A DNA stretch of 64,000 nucleotides, from positions 930,001 to 994,000 of the forward strand of contig CAWATZ010000013.1 in assembly GCA_963784995.1 (NCBI GenBank), given 5' to 3'. The position numbers and the translations under genes are program-made. Origin of the DNA: CAWATZ01 sp963784995 (GTDB lineage: Bacteria > Planctomycetota > Planctomycetia > Gemmatales > Gemmataceae). Positions 7,442 through 15,354 of the stretch are shown piece after piece (positions within the stretch are counted from its first letter, which is position 1; the number at the start of each line of letters is the position of its first letter). The notes below the pieces were generated by a model. It searched no databases. It had not been told where the DNA came from and worked only from the letters and a program-made list of their open reading frames with translations.

Positions 7442-8209
7442 ATGACCCCAACAATGGAGGTGGTCCCCAGGTTGGAGGTAACGAGGCAGCAGGCAAGCCG
7501 CGTGCGGAGCAGGGACGGCCGGCGATGGAACCCAGCACGAACCAGCACAACGGGACCGGTTACGTCAAGAAGGCGGAGGACGCCGAACCGCCGCCCCCTG
7601 ACAATTGAGGAGGCGCAAGACGTCTTCGAGAGGATGGCGGCCCGGAGTGATCTGATCGCCTTCCTGTACGTCCGGGCCGGTTGTGAGAGCCGGGCGCAAT
7701 TGATGATTGAACAGATGGAGCTGCTGGGAATCAACCCTGGTCGGGCCTGGGTGTTGGCGGTGGGACAGGATCTGGTCATCGCCGATCCGCTCAACCCGCG
7801 CGGGAGACTCCGGTGGAACAACCATGTCGCGCCTCTTGTTGCCGTGGCAGGAGTTCCTCACGGAGTCCTTGTAATCGATCCCTCGCTCTCCCGGGTCGGG
7901 CCGATGACTCTGCTGGAATGGGCAGCAGCGATGCGGGCGCGAGCCATTGAAATCTCGCACGTCCCTTTGACCCAGGCTCAAATCCTCCAGGTGCAGGCCG
8001 ACCGGGTCACCGGCGGAGGACAACCGCTGGACGCCGTCCTCTTCACGCTGCCCCGAGGAGAGGCCCCGTTGCCGGACGTCGGCGGCAGCGGCTTTCGGAT
8101 CGGACCCGACCCGCCAGAAGGCGTGAGTGTCTTCTCCCACCAGCAGCAGAAGAAGTACTTGGAATTGCAGAGCAAGATGCGCCCGGGCCAGCCCTGGCCC
8201 AGCGAATAA
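7442..8209 (+). CDS. Protein-glutaminase-like (Gln deamidase fold) protein
   Basis: This is a 255-residue protein. Its N-terminal 45 residues are basic and probably disordered. The domain from about residue 60 to 170 resembles the protein-glutamine glutaminase family, papain-fold enzymes that deamidate protein Gln side chains: Cys81 in 'YVRAGCESRAQLM', His128 in 'WNNHVAPLVAV' and Asp146 in 'VLVIDPSLS' fall in the order and spacing of a Cys-His-Asp triad, and 'GPMTLLEWAAAM' matches the helix that follows. ATG 7442 has an AAGGGA upstream; a GTG at 7415 is possible. No signal peptide is visible. A second gene starts 12 bases downstream. The family call rests on motif recognition, and the substrate is unknown. 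Confidence 0.65.
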   Translation: MTPTMEVVPRLEVTRQQASRVRSRDGRRWNPARTSTTGPVTSRRRRTPNRRPLTIEEAQDVFERMAARSDLIAFLYVRAGCESRAQLMIEQMELLGINPGRAWVLAVGQDLVIADPLNPRGRLRWNNHVAPLVAVAGVPHGVLVIDPSLSRVGPMTLLEWAAAMRARAIEISHVPLTQAQILQVQADRVTGGGQPLDAVLFTLPRGEAPLPDVGGSGFRIGPDPPEGVSVFSHQQQKKYLELQSKMRPGQPWPSE

Positions 8210-8221
8210 CCGGAGGATTCC

Positions 8222-8710
8222 ATGCCAGTCCTGACCAGTCTCGTCTTCGACATTCGATCGATCGCGCAGGTGCGGCGGTGCGACGGGAGGGTACAGTTAA
8301 CCTTCCGCGACGGCTCAGTCGCCTACCTCGAAGAGACCCACCCGCACTTCGACACACTGATGGTGTTCGTGGAGAGCGAAGCGCGTCGCAGTCGGCCCGT
8401 CGGTGTCGTGCTGGATGCCGTGGGCCGAGTCATCGACTTGAACGAAGCCAACGACGTGACGGTCCGCTCCGTCCGTGAGGATGAAGAGAGCCCCGACCGC
8501 CTGAAGGTGGCTCTGTGGGGCTTCAGCCCGCTCTGCTATTTGGTCAAGGACCATCCCGAGTTTGTTCGCCTGCATTCTCTGCTGACGACAGCGGCAGGCA
8601 CGCCAACCCGGTTATGGCTTGCCAATTATTCCCAGATGGTGGAAGACGAACCGGGCAGCGACGGAACGTTCGAGAGTTGGTGGAAGATCATGGACGCCCG
8701 CTTGATGTGA
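8222..8710 (+). CDS. Unknown 162-aa protein paired with the glutaminase-like gene
   Basis: This soluble, acidic protein begins 'MPVLTSLVFDIRSIAQVRRC' and has alternating strands and helices, no signal peptide and no membrane segment. I do not recognise a family. It starts 12 bases after the stop of the glutaminase-like gene, behind a good CGGAGG site, so the two are almost certainly co-transcribed. Given a possible protein-deamidating enzyme upstream, it could be an inhibitor or immunity partner, a chaperone or a substrate. That is inference from position only. Confidence 0.6.
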   Translation: MPVLTSLVFDIRSIAQVRRCDGRVQLTFRDGSVAYLEETHPHFDTLMVFVESEARRSRPVGVVLDAVGRVIDLNEANDVTVRSVREDEESPDRLKVALWGFSPLCYLVKDHPEFVRLHSLLTTAAGTPTRLWLANYSQMVEDEPGSDGTFESWWKIMDARLM

Positions 8711-8789
8711 TCGAAGGAGGGCATCGCTCAAGAAGTCGATGCTGGTTCTCCCGGTTTTCGCTTGGCGGCTTGTTCCTTGCCCTGATCGC

Positions 8790-9434
8790 TCAACGCCGAC
8801 GCCGTTTCTTGGTTGCTGGTGCGGAGGTGGTCGGTGAAGGTTGCGGAGCGTCCGGTCCCTGAAGAGTGAACTGCCCGCGATAACCCTGCTCGGGCGTGCC
8901 ATCGACCCACTCGAAGATCAGCTGGCAGACGCTCAGGCCAGGCCGCAAGACCACAGGCAGCGGGCCGGTGTTCCAGATCTCCAACTGGATGGGGTTGCCG
9001 ACGAAACCTGGGTCCAGTTCGTTGACCCCGAAGCCGGCGTGGATTGTGGGAGCCGTGACGTGAACGCCCAGACCCAGGCGAGCCAAACTGCTCTTTCCCT
9101 CGACCCGGGCAGCCAGGCGCGAACGGTGTGGCAGCTGAAGCCTCTCCAGCGTCCACCCCAGGTAGAATCGCCCCGGATCGATCGGGAAGCCCTCGTCAGT
9201 GGGCGACACGGGACGAAGAAACCGAGCGATAAGCGCCAAGTTGTAGGTCGGACTGCCCGGAGAGAAATGCAGCGGCGCTTCCCCGGCCGGGAATACCCAG
9301 GTGCTCACGGGTTCGCTCAAGCGAAAGTCAACGGCCGTGGACGACCAGAGAAAAACCTCGTTCCGCGGATCCGGCGTGATGCGAATGGAGCCTCGCTCCA
9401 GGGCTGCCCGGATCTCGCGATCAGAAAGGATCAC
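8790..9434 (-). CDS. dcd: dCTP deaminase / dUTPase-superfamily protein
   Basis: This 214-residue protein belongs to the trimeric dCTP deaminase family, which converts dCTP to dUTP (or to dUMP in bifunctional members). It starts with the family's 'MILSDREIRAALERGSI' and carries 'VEGKSSLARLGLGVHVTAPT', the counterpart of the E. coli Dcd active-site region, followed by 'LDPGFVGNPIQLEIWNTG', where the Glu is the expected catalytic acid. The C-terminus is a basic tail. Its ATG overlaps the stop of the small gene upstream by four bases, so the two are coupled. The same pairing recurs at 10150-11113. It may serve dUTP supply or nucleotide-depletion defence. Confidence 0.85.
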   Translation of the reverse strand: MILSDREIRAALERGSIRITPDPRNEVFLWSSTAVDFRLSEPVSTWVFPAGEAPLHFSPGSPTYNLALIARFLRPVSPTDEGFPIDPGRFYLGWTLERLQLPHRSRLAARVEGKSSLARLGLGVHVTAPTIHAGFGVNELDPGFVGNPIQLEIWNTGPLPVVLRPGLSVCQLIFEWVDGTPEQGYRGQFTLQGPDAPQPSPTTSAPATKKRRRR

Positions 9435-9709
9435 ACCGAAACGGAGTGACGGTGGATCAGATCAGATGCACGAACCCAGATGCGGTTGCCGCCGGTCGCA
9501 GCTTCGTGAGGAAACTCGACGAGGACGACGTCGTGGTCTCGATCGACCTGGACAATGCCAACGGGCAAATACGTCTTGTCGTTACGCACCACGAGGAAGT
9601 CGTGTTCGACCAGGAGCCACTCGCGATGCCCCCGGACGTCGCGGACGCTGACACACCGCTCGGATTCCCGCATGCCAGGGGCCACTTCCTCACAGAGAAT
9701 TGCTGCCAT
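9431..9709 (-). CDS. Small companion protein of the dCTP deaminase, copy C
   Basis: This is a 92-residue, strand-rich soluble protein with 'ERCVSVRDVRGHREWLLVEH', 'YLPVGIVQVDRDHDVVLVEF' and 'NRIWVRASDLI'. No family is recognised; the strand-turn pattern would suit a small beta-barrel. The ATG at 9709 has CAGGAG upstream, and the stop overlaps the deaminase start. It is about 88 percent identical by eye to the protein at 11156-11434 and more distantly related to that at 10835-11113. The strict pairing with deaminase genes suggests that the two proteins work together or are regulated together. Confidence 0.7.
   Translation of the reverse strand: MAAILCEEVAPGMRESERCVSVRDVRGHREWLLVEHDFLVVRNDKTYLPVGIVQVDRDHDVVLVEFPHEAATGGNRIWVRASDLIHRHSVSV
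9471..9709. repeat. 239-bp direct repeat, unit 1
   Basis: This stretch aligns without gaps to 11196-11434 (offset 1725) with only scattered substitutions, and covers almost all of the small companion gene. It points to a recent local duplication of the gene. Confidence 0.8.
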
Positions 9710-9741
9710 GGTTGTACTCCTGAGCGAAAGATAAAACAGGA

Positions 9742-9993
9742 TCATCCGCCTGCCTGCCGTTGCCTGCGGGCCTCGGCAAGTCTGGCTTCCATGTCGTCAT
9801 CGTCTCGGAAGACGCCGAAGTTCTTGAGGACAGCTTGTTTCGACCCGGGCCTGGGAGTCTTCTCCTCGGGATGGTAGACCTGCCGGCCATGCCCCAGCCA
9901 GTCGGTCAGCGCTCTCTTGAGGAAACGCCATTCTCCGCCGATTTTCTGCAGCGTCAGCACGGCTTCGTCTTGTCCTGCCTGCTGTACTGTCAT
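9742..9993 (-). CDS. Small unknown protein in the deaminase operon, 83 aa
   Basis: This short charged protein contains 'LTLQKIGGEWRFLKRALTDW', 'RQVYHPEEKTPRPGSKQAVL' and an acidic-basic helical end ('DDDDMEARLAEARRQRQAGG'). The ATG at 9993 has a GGCAGGAG site. It lies 32 bases upstream of the small companion gene and is probably in the same leftward transcript. Nothing in it suggests catalysis, and I recognise no family. Confidence 0.6.
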   Translation of the reverse strand: MTVQQAGQDEAVLTLQKIGGEWRFLKRALTDWLGHGRQVYHPEEKTPRPGSKQAVLKNFGVFRDDDDMEARLAEARRQRQAGG

Positions 9994-10149
9994 GGATGTT
10001 CTCCTGCCTGGAAGCCCTACTCTGCCTCTTGCCCCGACCTCCATCTTCCGGCACACTGCATGCCACGTCAAGGTTCAGAAGTCCAGGATTGCGGCAGAAC
10101 TTCGCCGCTGGCTTTTCGGGGAGGCGCCAATCCCAGATGCAAGGAGTTC

Positions 10150-10838
10150 CTATCCGCGTCGCCTGGGCTTCTTCATCGGCTTGCCCGATTCGCCCGGAGG
10201 TTGGTCGATCGGCTTTGGTCCCTGGAGATTGAACTCGCCACCATAACCCGCTCTCGGAACTTCGCGCACCTCTTCGAGGATGAGTTGGCAGATGCGCATC
10301 CCCTTCACCAGCACGATGGGGAGCGGACCGACGTTCCAGATCTCCAGCCGCAGTGGTGCTCCGTGGTCGGTGGGGTCGTTCTTGTTGTGGCCGAACCCAG
10401 CGTGAATGGTCGGTGCGGTGACGTGGACGCCAAGACCCATTCGGGCCAGGCTGCTCTTGCCTTCGACCCTGGCGCAGAGCGCGAGGTGTGAGGCAGATAG
10501 ATGCGTTCCAGAGTCCAGCCGAGGATGAAGTGGCGTGGCCCTGTTTCGGCAGTGGACTGGAAGGAGGGCGGCAGCTCAAAACCTTCCTCCCGGAGATCGA
10601 CCGGTTTGGTGAACTGCCGCTCGATGTCCGCGAACCGGAAGCCAGGGGAGCCGGGGCTGAACTTTGGCGCTCCCTGTCCAAGATCCGGGGCACGTGCGGG
10701 AAACGCCCAGCGGTCCAGCGCCTCGCCGAGCCGGAGATCGATTGCCGTGGAGTCCATGAAGGATAGATCAGGGCGAGGGTGGATAACGATTCGTCCCTGG
10801 TCCATCGCCAGGTCGGCTTCACGGTCGCAGAGGATCAT
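10150..10838 (-). pseudogene. Second dCTP-deaminase-like gene, frameshifted
   Basis: The first part, from the ATG at 10838, reads 'MILCDREADLAMDQGRIVIH' through 'LGWTLERIYLPHTSR'. The rest continues in another frame: 'MGLGVHVTAPTIHAGFG', then 'GAPLRLEIWNVGPLPIVL', to the stop at 10150. One base is missing near 10480, just before what should be the 'VEGKSSLARMG' active-site region. Restored, the protein would be about 229 residues and about half identical to the deaminase at 8790. The loss may be a real inactivation or a consensus error in a GC-rich run. The start overlaps the stop of the upstream small gene by four bases, as in the intact pair. Confidence 0.75.
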
Positions 10839-11113
10839 GCCGGCACCTCGTCGGCCGCTTCCTCCACAATGGCGCCCCTGACCCACACTCGATTCGCCCC
10901 GCTGTCGGCCTCGACAGGAAGCTGGACAAGGGCCGTGTCGTAACGCCGGTCGCGGCCGATAAGCTGGACGGGCAGGAGCCAGGCATTGCCCCGGTCTACC
11001 AGAAACCGCTCCTCGATGGTCAGGTACTCGGTGTGGCCCTCGATGCTCCTGACGCCAACGGCCTTGAACCCCGGCCGCGGCCCTTCCGTTACCTCACAGG
11101 GAACCAATGCCAT
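10835..11113 (-). CDS. Small companion protein of the deaminase, divergent copy B
   Basis: This 92-residue protein shares the layout of the copies at 9431 and 11156: 'GVRSIEGHTEYLTIEERFLV', 'LLPVQLIGRDRRYDTALVQL' and 'NRVWVRGAIVEEA'. Identity is low enough to suggest an old split. The ATG at 11113 follows a GGAGGG. It is coupled by a four-base overlap to the frameshifted deaminase gene. Function unknown. Confidence 0.65.
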   Translation of the reverse strand: MALVPCEVTEGPRPGFKAVGVRSIEGHTEYLTIEERFLVDRGNAWLLPVQLIGRDRRYDTALVQLPVEADSGANRVWVRGAIVEEAADEVPA

Positions 11114-11155
11114 GCTCGAACCCTCCAATTGTCTCGGATCTCACTGCGGACAGAA

Positions 11156-11434
11156 TCACGCGAACACTCCGCGTCGCTCGATCATGTCGGAGGCGCGAAC
11201 CCAGATGCGGTTGCCACCGGTCGCAGCTTCGTGAGGAAATTCGACGAGGACGACGTTGTGGTCCCGGTCGATCTGGACAATGCCGACGGGCAAATACGTC
11301 TTGTCGTGACGCACCACGAGGAAGTCATGTTCGACCAGGAGCCACTCGCGATGCCCACGGACATCGCGGACACTGACACACCGTTCGGATTCCCGCGTGC
11401 CAGGGCCCACTTCCTCACAGAGAATTGCTGCCAC
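11156..11434 (-). CDS. Small companion protein, copy A (first gene of operon)
   Basis: This 92-residue protein is nearly identical to the one at 9431-9709, including 'ERCVSVRDVRGHREWLLVEH'. It starts with GTG at 11434, where the other copy has ATG. It has no deaminase gene directly after it; the next gene, 42 bases on, is the divergent copy B. It appears to be the first gene of a six-gene leftward operon ending at 8790, and the promoter should lie in 11435-11586. Confidence 0.65.
   Translation of the reverse strand: MAAILCEEVGPGTRESERCVSVRDVRGHREWLLVEHDFLVVRHDKTYLPVGIVQIDRDHNVVLVEFPHEAATGGNRIWVRASDMIERRGVFA
11196..11434. repeat. 239-bp direct repeat, unit 2
   Basis: This is the partner of 9471-9709 at a constant offset of 1725 bases. 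The copies differ by substitutions only. Confidence 0.8.
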
Positions 11435-11586
11435 GTGTGAACTCCTGTGTGGGATACAGATTCATTTTCCCCATTGGTTCACAAGAGTCAATCCAGGTAG
11501 GTCCGTCCGCTGCGCTGATGCCTGACCGGATCGGAGGGCGATTTGCCCGACACTGTCTGGCAAATTCGAGCCGGTTGTGCGCCCTC

Positions 11587-14500
11587 CTACCCGATCAGCA
11601 TCCCCGCATACCCCACCACCCGACTCTTATCCCCGGTCACGTCCGCCGCGGTCGCGTAGCCGACCCGCTCCGCCCTGGACAGGCTCCCCAGCAAACGCAG
11701 CGTCTCCAGCACGATCACCGCCGGCAGCACGCCGCACATGCTGATGTTGTTCCTGGTCACCGTCTCGTACAGCTCCGTTGGATCGAGGCGCTCCAGGGCC
11801 GCCAGGGCCAGCGCGTCCAGCCGGCGCGTCTCGGCGTCGCTGGCATAGTGGTTCATGTCGCTGGAAATGAGCAAGAGCGGCCGTTCCTGGCGCTGGTACA
11901 GGAGGTCGGCCAGGCCGGCAGCGATCAGCAGGCAATCCTCCAGCGTGGCATGGCCGATGGCGACGCCGACCACCTTCGACTCCGGCGCCAGCCGGGCCAG
12001 CAAGGGCAGCTCCACCTCGACCCCGTGCTCGCCCTGGTGGGCCGCCGCGTCCATCTCCAGACCGGGGATCGCCTGGCACAGCTGCCGGGCCAGCACGAAA
12101 TCGGACTCCACGCTGCCGGTCGGCAGCGTCCAGGTCTGGTGCGGCGCCACCGCCCAGTCCATGCCGCGCTGCGTGTGCTTGGGGCCGATCGCCAGGATGG
12201 TCTTCGGGAACTCCAGACGCTGCAGCACGTTGGCCGCGAGCTGGCCGGAGTATTTCAGGCCGGCGTGCGGCACCATCGCGGCCGGCCAGGGCTCGGGCCG
12301 ACGCTCGCCCGACAGCAGCCGATCCACGGTCTGGGCCAGCGCCGCGGGGTCGGCCTCGTAGAACGTCCCGGCCACGGCCGGCGGGCGCACGGCCGGCCCA
12401 CGCACCGGCCGGGGAGCGGTCGTCACGCTCACCGGAGCCACCATGCTGATGGCGTCCAGGCTGGAAATCGCGGCAGCGTGCGGCTCTCTCACGTGCGCCT
12501 GGCTGGCGGCTTCCGTCAGCAGCTCCTCGGGCGTCCGGCGCGGATCGAACAGCAGGGCCGACTTGTTGCGTTCCTGGACCAGGATGGCCCGGTGGCGGGT
12601 GTCCAGGCCGGCCAGGTGCGGGTCGCCGACGGTGCCGTGCAGGACCGGATCGTGCAGCACGGTCACGGCGGCCTGGAGGGTGCGCAGGGCGGCGGGCTGG
12701 ATGCGGTTGGCCGCCAGCTGCTGGGCGGCGGCCTGGGTCAGGGAGAAGAGCGTGGACTGCAGCGGCAACCCCTGGCGGAGGGAGAGCTGGCTGAAGTGGA
12801 GTTGCTCCGCAGCGCCGGGCTGGTTTAGTGTGAGGACCACGCCGTTGACGCTGCCGTCAGCGGCACCGAAGAAGTAATAGCTGGGAATGCCGCCGGTCAG
12901 GAGCGCGGTCAGGTTGTTGCGGCAAAACTCGGCATAGCCCGGCAATTCCTCGGCCCGGCAAGGGCCGGCCCGACGCCGGGTGGGTGCGGCGCGCTCCGCC
13001 GTGGTCGCGGCGTCGCTCGCTTCGCGGAGCATGCCGCGCAGCAAATCCGCCTCGAAGGTAGACAGGACCGTGTCCGCTTCCTTCCAGGCGGTCGGCGGCA
13101 GGCCCGCCTTGATGCAGACCTGATCGAGGAAACGGCGACAGTCCCAGTTGCCCTCCACGGCGACACTTGGCAGAAACAGGCCGCTGGCCTGACCGCGCAC
13201 CACCTGAATGCCGTGCTTGCCAATGTGGATCGCTGCCAGCCGATCCTCGCCGCTGCCAAAGACCCGCTGCGGATTGGAGAGGAGCCAGACTTCCAGGTCC
13301 AGATGCTCCAGCTCGGTCGGCGATACCGGCGGAAAGCGCACGTCCTCCCGGACCACGCGGACGGTGCTGTGTTCCAGGGCGGCAAAGAGCGGAAACTGCT
13401 GGCCGAGCAGACCGCAGCAGGAGCGCAGATGCTTGCCGCGTTTGAGGCTGATGAAGGCCCCCGCGACGGGCCGTTCGCGGATCTCTGTCAGATGGGCCGG
13501 GAATGCGACCACTTGCCCGGCCACGGCAGCGCGAAGCATCGTGACCGCGGCCGCGACAATCTGCTCTCGATGCTCCGCCGTGAGGTCCGAAGACGCTTGC
13601 GGAGCGGCCGGTGTGTGGGACGGGACTGTCATCGTTGGGGTTCCTTGCTCAGAAGGGGGACGGATCAAATCGAGGACCGGAAGCGATCGGCCTCCGGAGG
13701 GCGCGGGAGCGGCGACGGGCCGGGGCAGTCGATTCAGGTACGCGGCCTGATCGTTGCCGGTCCGCACCTCGGCCGACCGGCCGGGCCAGATGCCCGGCAC
13801 CTGGGCCTGGCACGAGGGGCAGCGGCCCTCCGGGGTCAGGCGATACGAACGCACCAGGTAGCCGTAACGCTCGATGAGCGTCGCCTGGCAGCCGGGACAG
13901 CGGGTGTTCTCCCAGGGGCCGACCTTGCCGGGCAAGTTGCCGGCGTAGACGAAGCGGAGCCCCTCGGCGGCGCCGATCTCGGCGGCCCGGATCAGCGTTT
14001 GCGGCGAGGTCGCCTCGGGGTCGGTCATCTTGTAATCCTTGTGGAACGCCGTGACGTGCCAGGGGATGTCCCGGCTGACCGACGCGAGGAAGCGGGCCAG
14101 ATGCCGCAGCTCCGCGTCGCTGTCGTTGAAGCCGGGGATGACGAGCGTGACCACCTCCAGCCAGAGGCCGCGCTCGTGGACCATGCCGATGGTGCGGGTG
14201 ATGTTCTCCAGGGTGCCGCCGAGACTGCGATAGCTGGAGTCGGAGAAGCTCTTGAGGTCGATCTTGTAGGCGACGATCCAGGGCCGGAGGTAGTCGAGCA
14301 CCTCGGGAGTGGCGTTGCCGTTGGAGACGAAGGCGCAGGCCAGCCCGGCCGCGGTCGCTTCGCGGAAGACGCTGACCGCCCACTCGGCGGTGATCAGCGG
14401 CTCGTTGTAGCTGGAGACGACCAGGCGGGCCCGTTCCCGATGGGCGGTCTCGACCAGCTGGGCGGGGGTGATGGGGCGGATCGGGGCGACGGCAACGGGA

Positions 14501-15354
14501 TCGCGTAAAGCCTGCGAGGTAACGTAGTTCTGGCAGTTGCAAACAAGGACGTTTCCGGCCAGGTAGTTGTGTTCTTCCTCGACCTCCATGTTGTACACGT
14601 CGCCAGCATAATCGACGAAAGAAACCTCGCGGAGCGGAACGAGATTGGCTCGGCTCGTAGCTCGACTCTCCGAGTCGAGCCCCGACTCGACTCTCCGAGT
14701 CGAGCTACCGGTGGCCAGGAAATGGCGAGTTGTCAGCTGTCCCGCAGGAACAGGGTGAGGCGGAATAGACACGTCATCGGTGGCATAGATCCGATGGTCG
14801 GGGGTGCAGCGCAGCGCAGGCAGGTCATGGGTGCGCAGTACGGTTAGCCGGCCCTGGTAGGGGTGCTTGAAAACGGCCCGAATCCTCCGTGGCGTGCCCG
14901 ACCCCGCCACTGCTCGGAGCCCTTCCGGATAAGCGATCTCGGCGTCTGTTGTGTTGACGATGCGGGTGGCCGATTGAAAGGCCTCGGCAAGGGTGATCGG
15001 TCCGCGATCCGTGATGACGGGCGTATCGCCGGGGAAGCAATAGGAGCAGTGCAGGTCGCAACCCATCATCCCAAACGTCAAGGCGTCGCTGCTCGGGTAG
15101 ACGTGAAAGAACGGCTTCTTCTCGACCGGATCGCATTGCAGGCCGGCGACGTAGCCGGTGGGCACCTTGAGCTGACCTGCCTCGTTGTAGCGGACCTTGC
15201 AGATGCCGCGCAGCCCCACGTCGATCAGGCAGCGATGGCCGCAGGCCAGGCAGCGGATTCTTCGGCCCTCAGGCCGGCACAACTCTGGCGCACCCGTCAT
15301 GGTGTGCCGATCCATGAGGTTCGCCAGCGATTCATTGGCGACGCGCGTTTTCAT
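11587..15354 (-). CDS. AmrS-AmrA-AmrB fusion (radical SAM, AMMECR1, MEMO) with an intein
   Basis: A single 1255-residue frame joins the three parts of the AmmeMemoRadiSam system. Counting from Met1 (ATG 15354): residues 26-52 carry Cys pairs ('CLACGHRC'); a radical SAM domain follows with CDLHCSY then C (Cys99, Cys103), interrupted by an intein at 106-273 and resuming 'CQNYVTSQ' at 274. A cysteine-rich patch with CPGC and CPSC ends that part. Next comes an AMMECR1 domain ('RSCCGLLGQQFPLFAALEHS'), a second AMMECR1-linked region, and a MEMO domain with 'MVPHAGLKYSG', 'IGPKHTQRG', 'HQGEHGVEVELP' and 'ISMCGVLPAV', the expected metal-binding His/Cys set. AmrS, AmrA and AmrB are normally separate proteins; their chemistry is only partly understood. 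The 88-residue upstream extension of the frame lacks family features, so I start at 15354. Confidence 0.88.
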   Translation of the reverse strand: MKTRVANESLANLMDRHTMTGAPELCRPEGRRIRCLACGHRCLIDVGLRGICKVRYNEAGQLKVPTGYVAGLQCDPVEKKPFFHVYPSSDALTFGMMGCDLHCSYCFPGDTPVITDRGPITLAEAFQSATRIVNTTDAEIAYPEGLRAVAGSGTPRRIRAVFKHPYQGRLTVLRTHDLPALRCTPDHRIYATDDVSIPPHPVPAGQLTTRHFLATGSSTRRVESGLDSESRATSRANLVPLREVSFVDYAGDVYNMEVEEEHNYLAGNVLVCNCQNYVTSQALRDPVAVAPIRPITPAQLVETAHRERARLVVSSYNEPLITAEWAVSVFREATAAGLACAFVSNGNATPEVLDYLRPWIVAYKIDLKSFSDSSYRSLGGTLENITRTIGMVHERGLWLEVVTLVIPGFNDSDAELRHLARFLASVSRDIPWHVTAFHKDYKMTDPEATSPQTLIRAAEIGAAEGLRFVYAGNLPGKVGPWENTRCPGCQATLIERYGYLVRSYRLTPEGRCPSCQAQVPGIWPGRSAEVRTGNDQAAYLNRLPRPVAAPAPSGGRSLPVLDLIRPPSEQGTPTMTVPSHTPAAPQASSDLTAEHREQIVAAAVTMLRAAVAGQVVAFPAHLTEIRERPVAGAFISLKRGKHLRSCCGLLGQQFPLFAALEHSTVRVVREDVRFPPVSPTELEHLDLEVWLLSNPQRVFGSGEDRLAAIHIGKHGIQVVRGQASGLFLPSVAVEGNWDCRRFLDQVCIKAGLPPTAWKEADTVLSTFEADLLRGMLREASDAATTAERAAPTRRRAGPCRAEELPGYAEFCRNNLTALLTGGIPSYYFFGAADGSVNGVVLTLNQPGAAEQLHFSQLSLRQGLPLQSTLFSLTQAAAQQLAANRIQPAALRTLQAAVTVLHDPVLHGTVGDPHLAGLDTRHRAILVQERNKSALLFDPRRTPEELLTEAASQAHVREPHAAAISSLDAISMVAPVSVTTAPRPVRGPAVRPPAVAGTFYEADPAALAQTVDRLLSGERRPEPWPAAMVPHAGLKYSGQLAANVLQRLEFPKTILAIGPKHTQRGMDWAVAPHQTWTLPTGSVESDFVLARQLCQAIPGLEMDAAAHQGEHGVEVELPLLARLAPESKVVGVAIGHATLEDCLLIAAGLADLLYQRQERPLLLISSDMNHYASDAETRRLDALALAALERLDPTELYETVTRNNISMCGVLPAVIVLETLRLLGSLSRAERVGYATAADVTGDKSRVVGYAGMLIG
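14536..15039 (-). other. Mini-intein (Hint splicing domain, no homing endonuclease)
   Basis: These 168 residues interrupt the radical SAM motif. The N-terminal block is 'CFPGDTPVITDRGPITLAEA', with Cys1 as the nucleophile. Block B is 'LRCTPDHRIYA', with the conserved T-x-x-H. The C-terminal blocks are 'YAGDVYNMEVEEEHNYLAGN' and 'VLVCN', ending in the required Asn, with Cys as the +1 extein residue. The usual penultimate His is replaced by Cys. Between the blocks there is no LAGLIDADG or other endonuclease domain, only a linker of about 40 residues partly encoded by a palindromic repeat. Splicing would restore CDLHCSYCQN, the CX3CX2C cluster motif. Confidence 0.88.
14656..14708. repeat. Double palindrome inside the intein coding region
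   Basis: Two copies of the palindrome CTCGACTCTCCGAGTCGAG stand side by side separated by a few bases, and the whole block is itself an inverted repeat with GTAGCTCG and CGAGCTAC ends. It encodes the intein stretch 'SSTRRVESGLDSESRATSRA' without a stop. The repeat looks like a dispersed palindromic element that landed in frame. Confidence 0.75.

Noticed and set aside
11425..14508. Long plus-strand open frames of 467 and 431 residues
   Set aside because: They lie antisense to the AmrS-AmrA-AmrB fusion and have the Arg/Gly/Gln-rich composition of frames opposite GC-rich genes.
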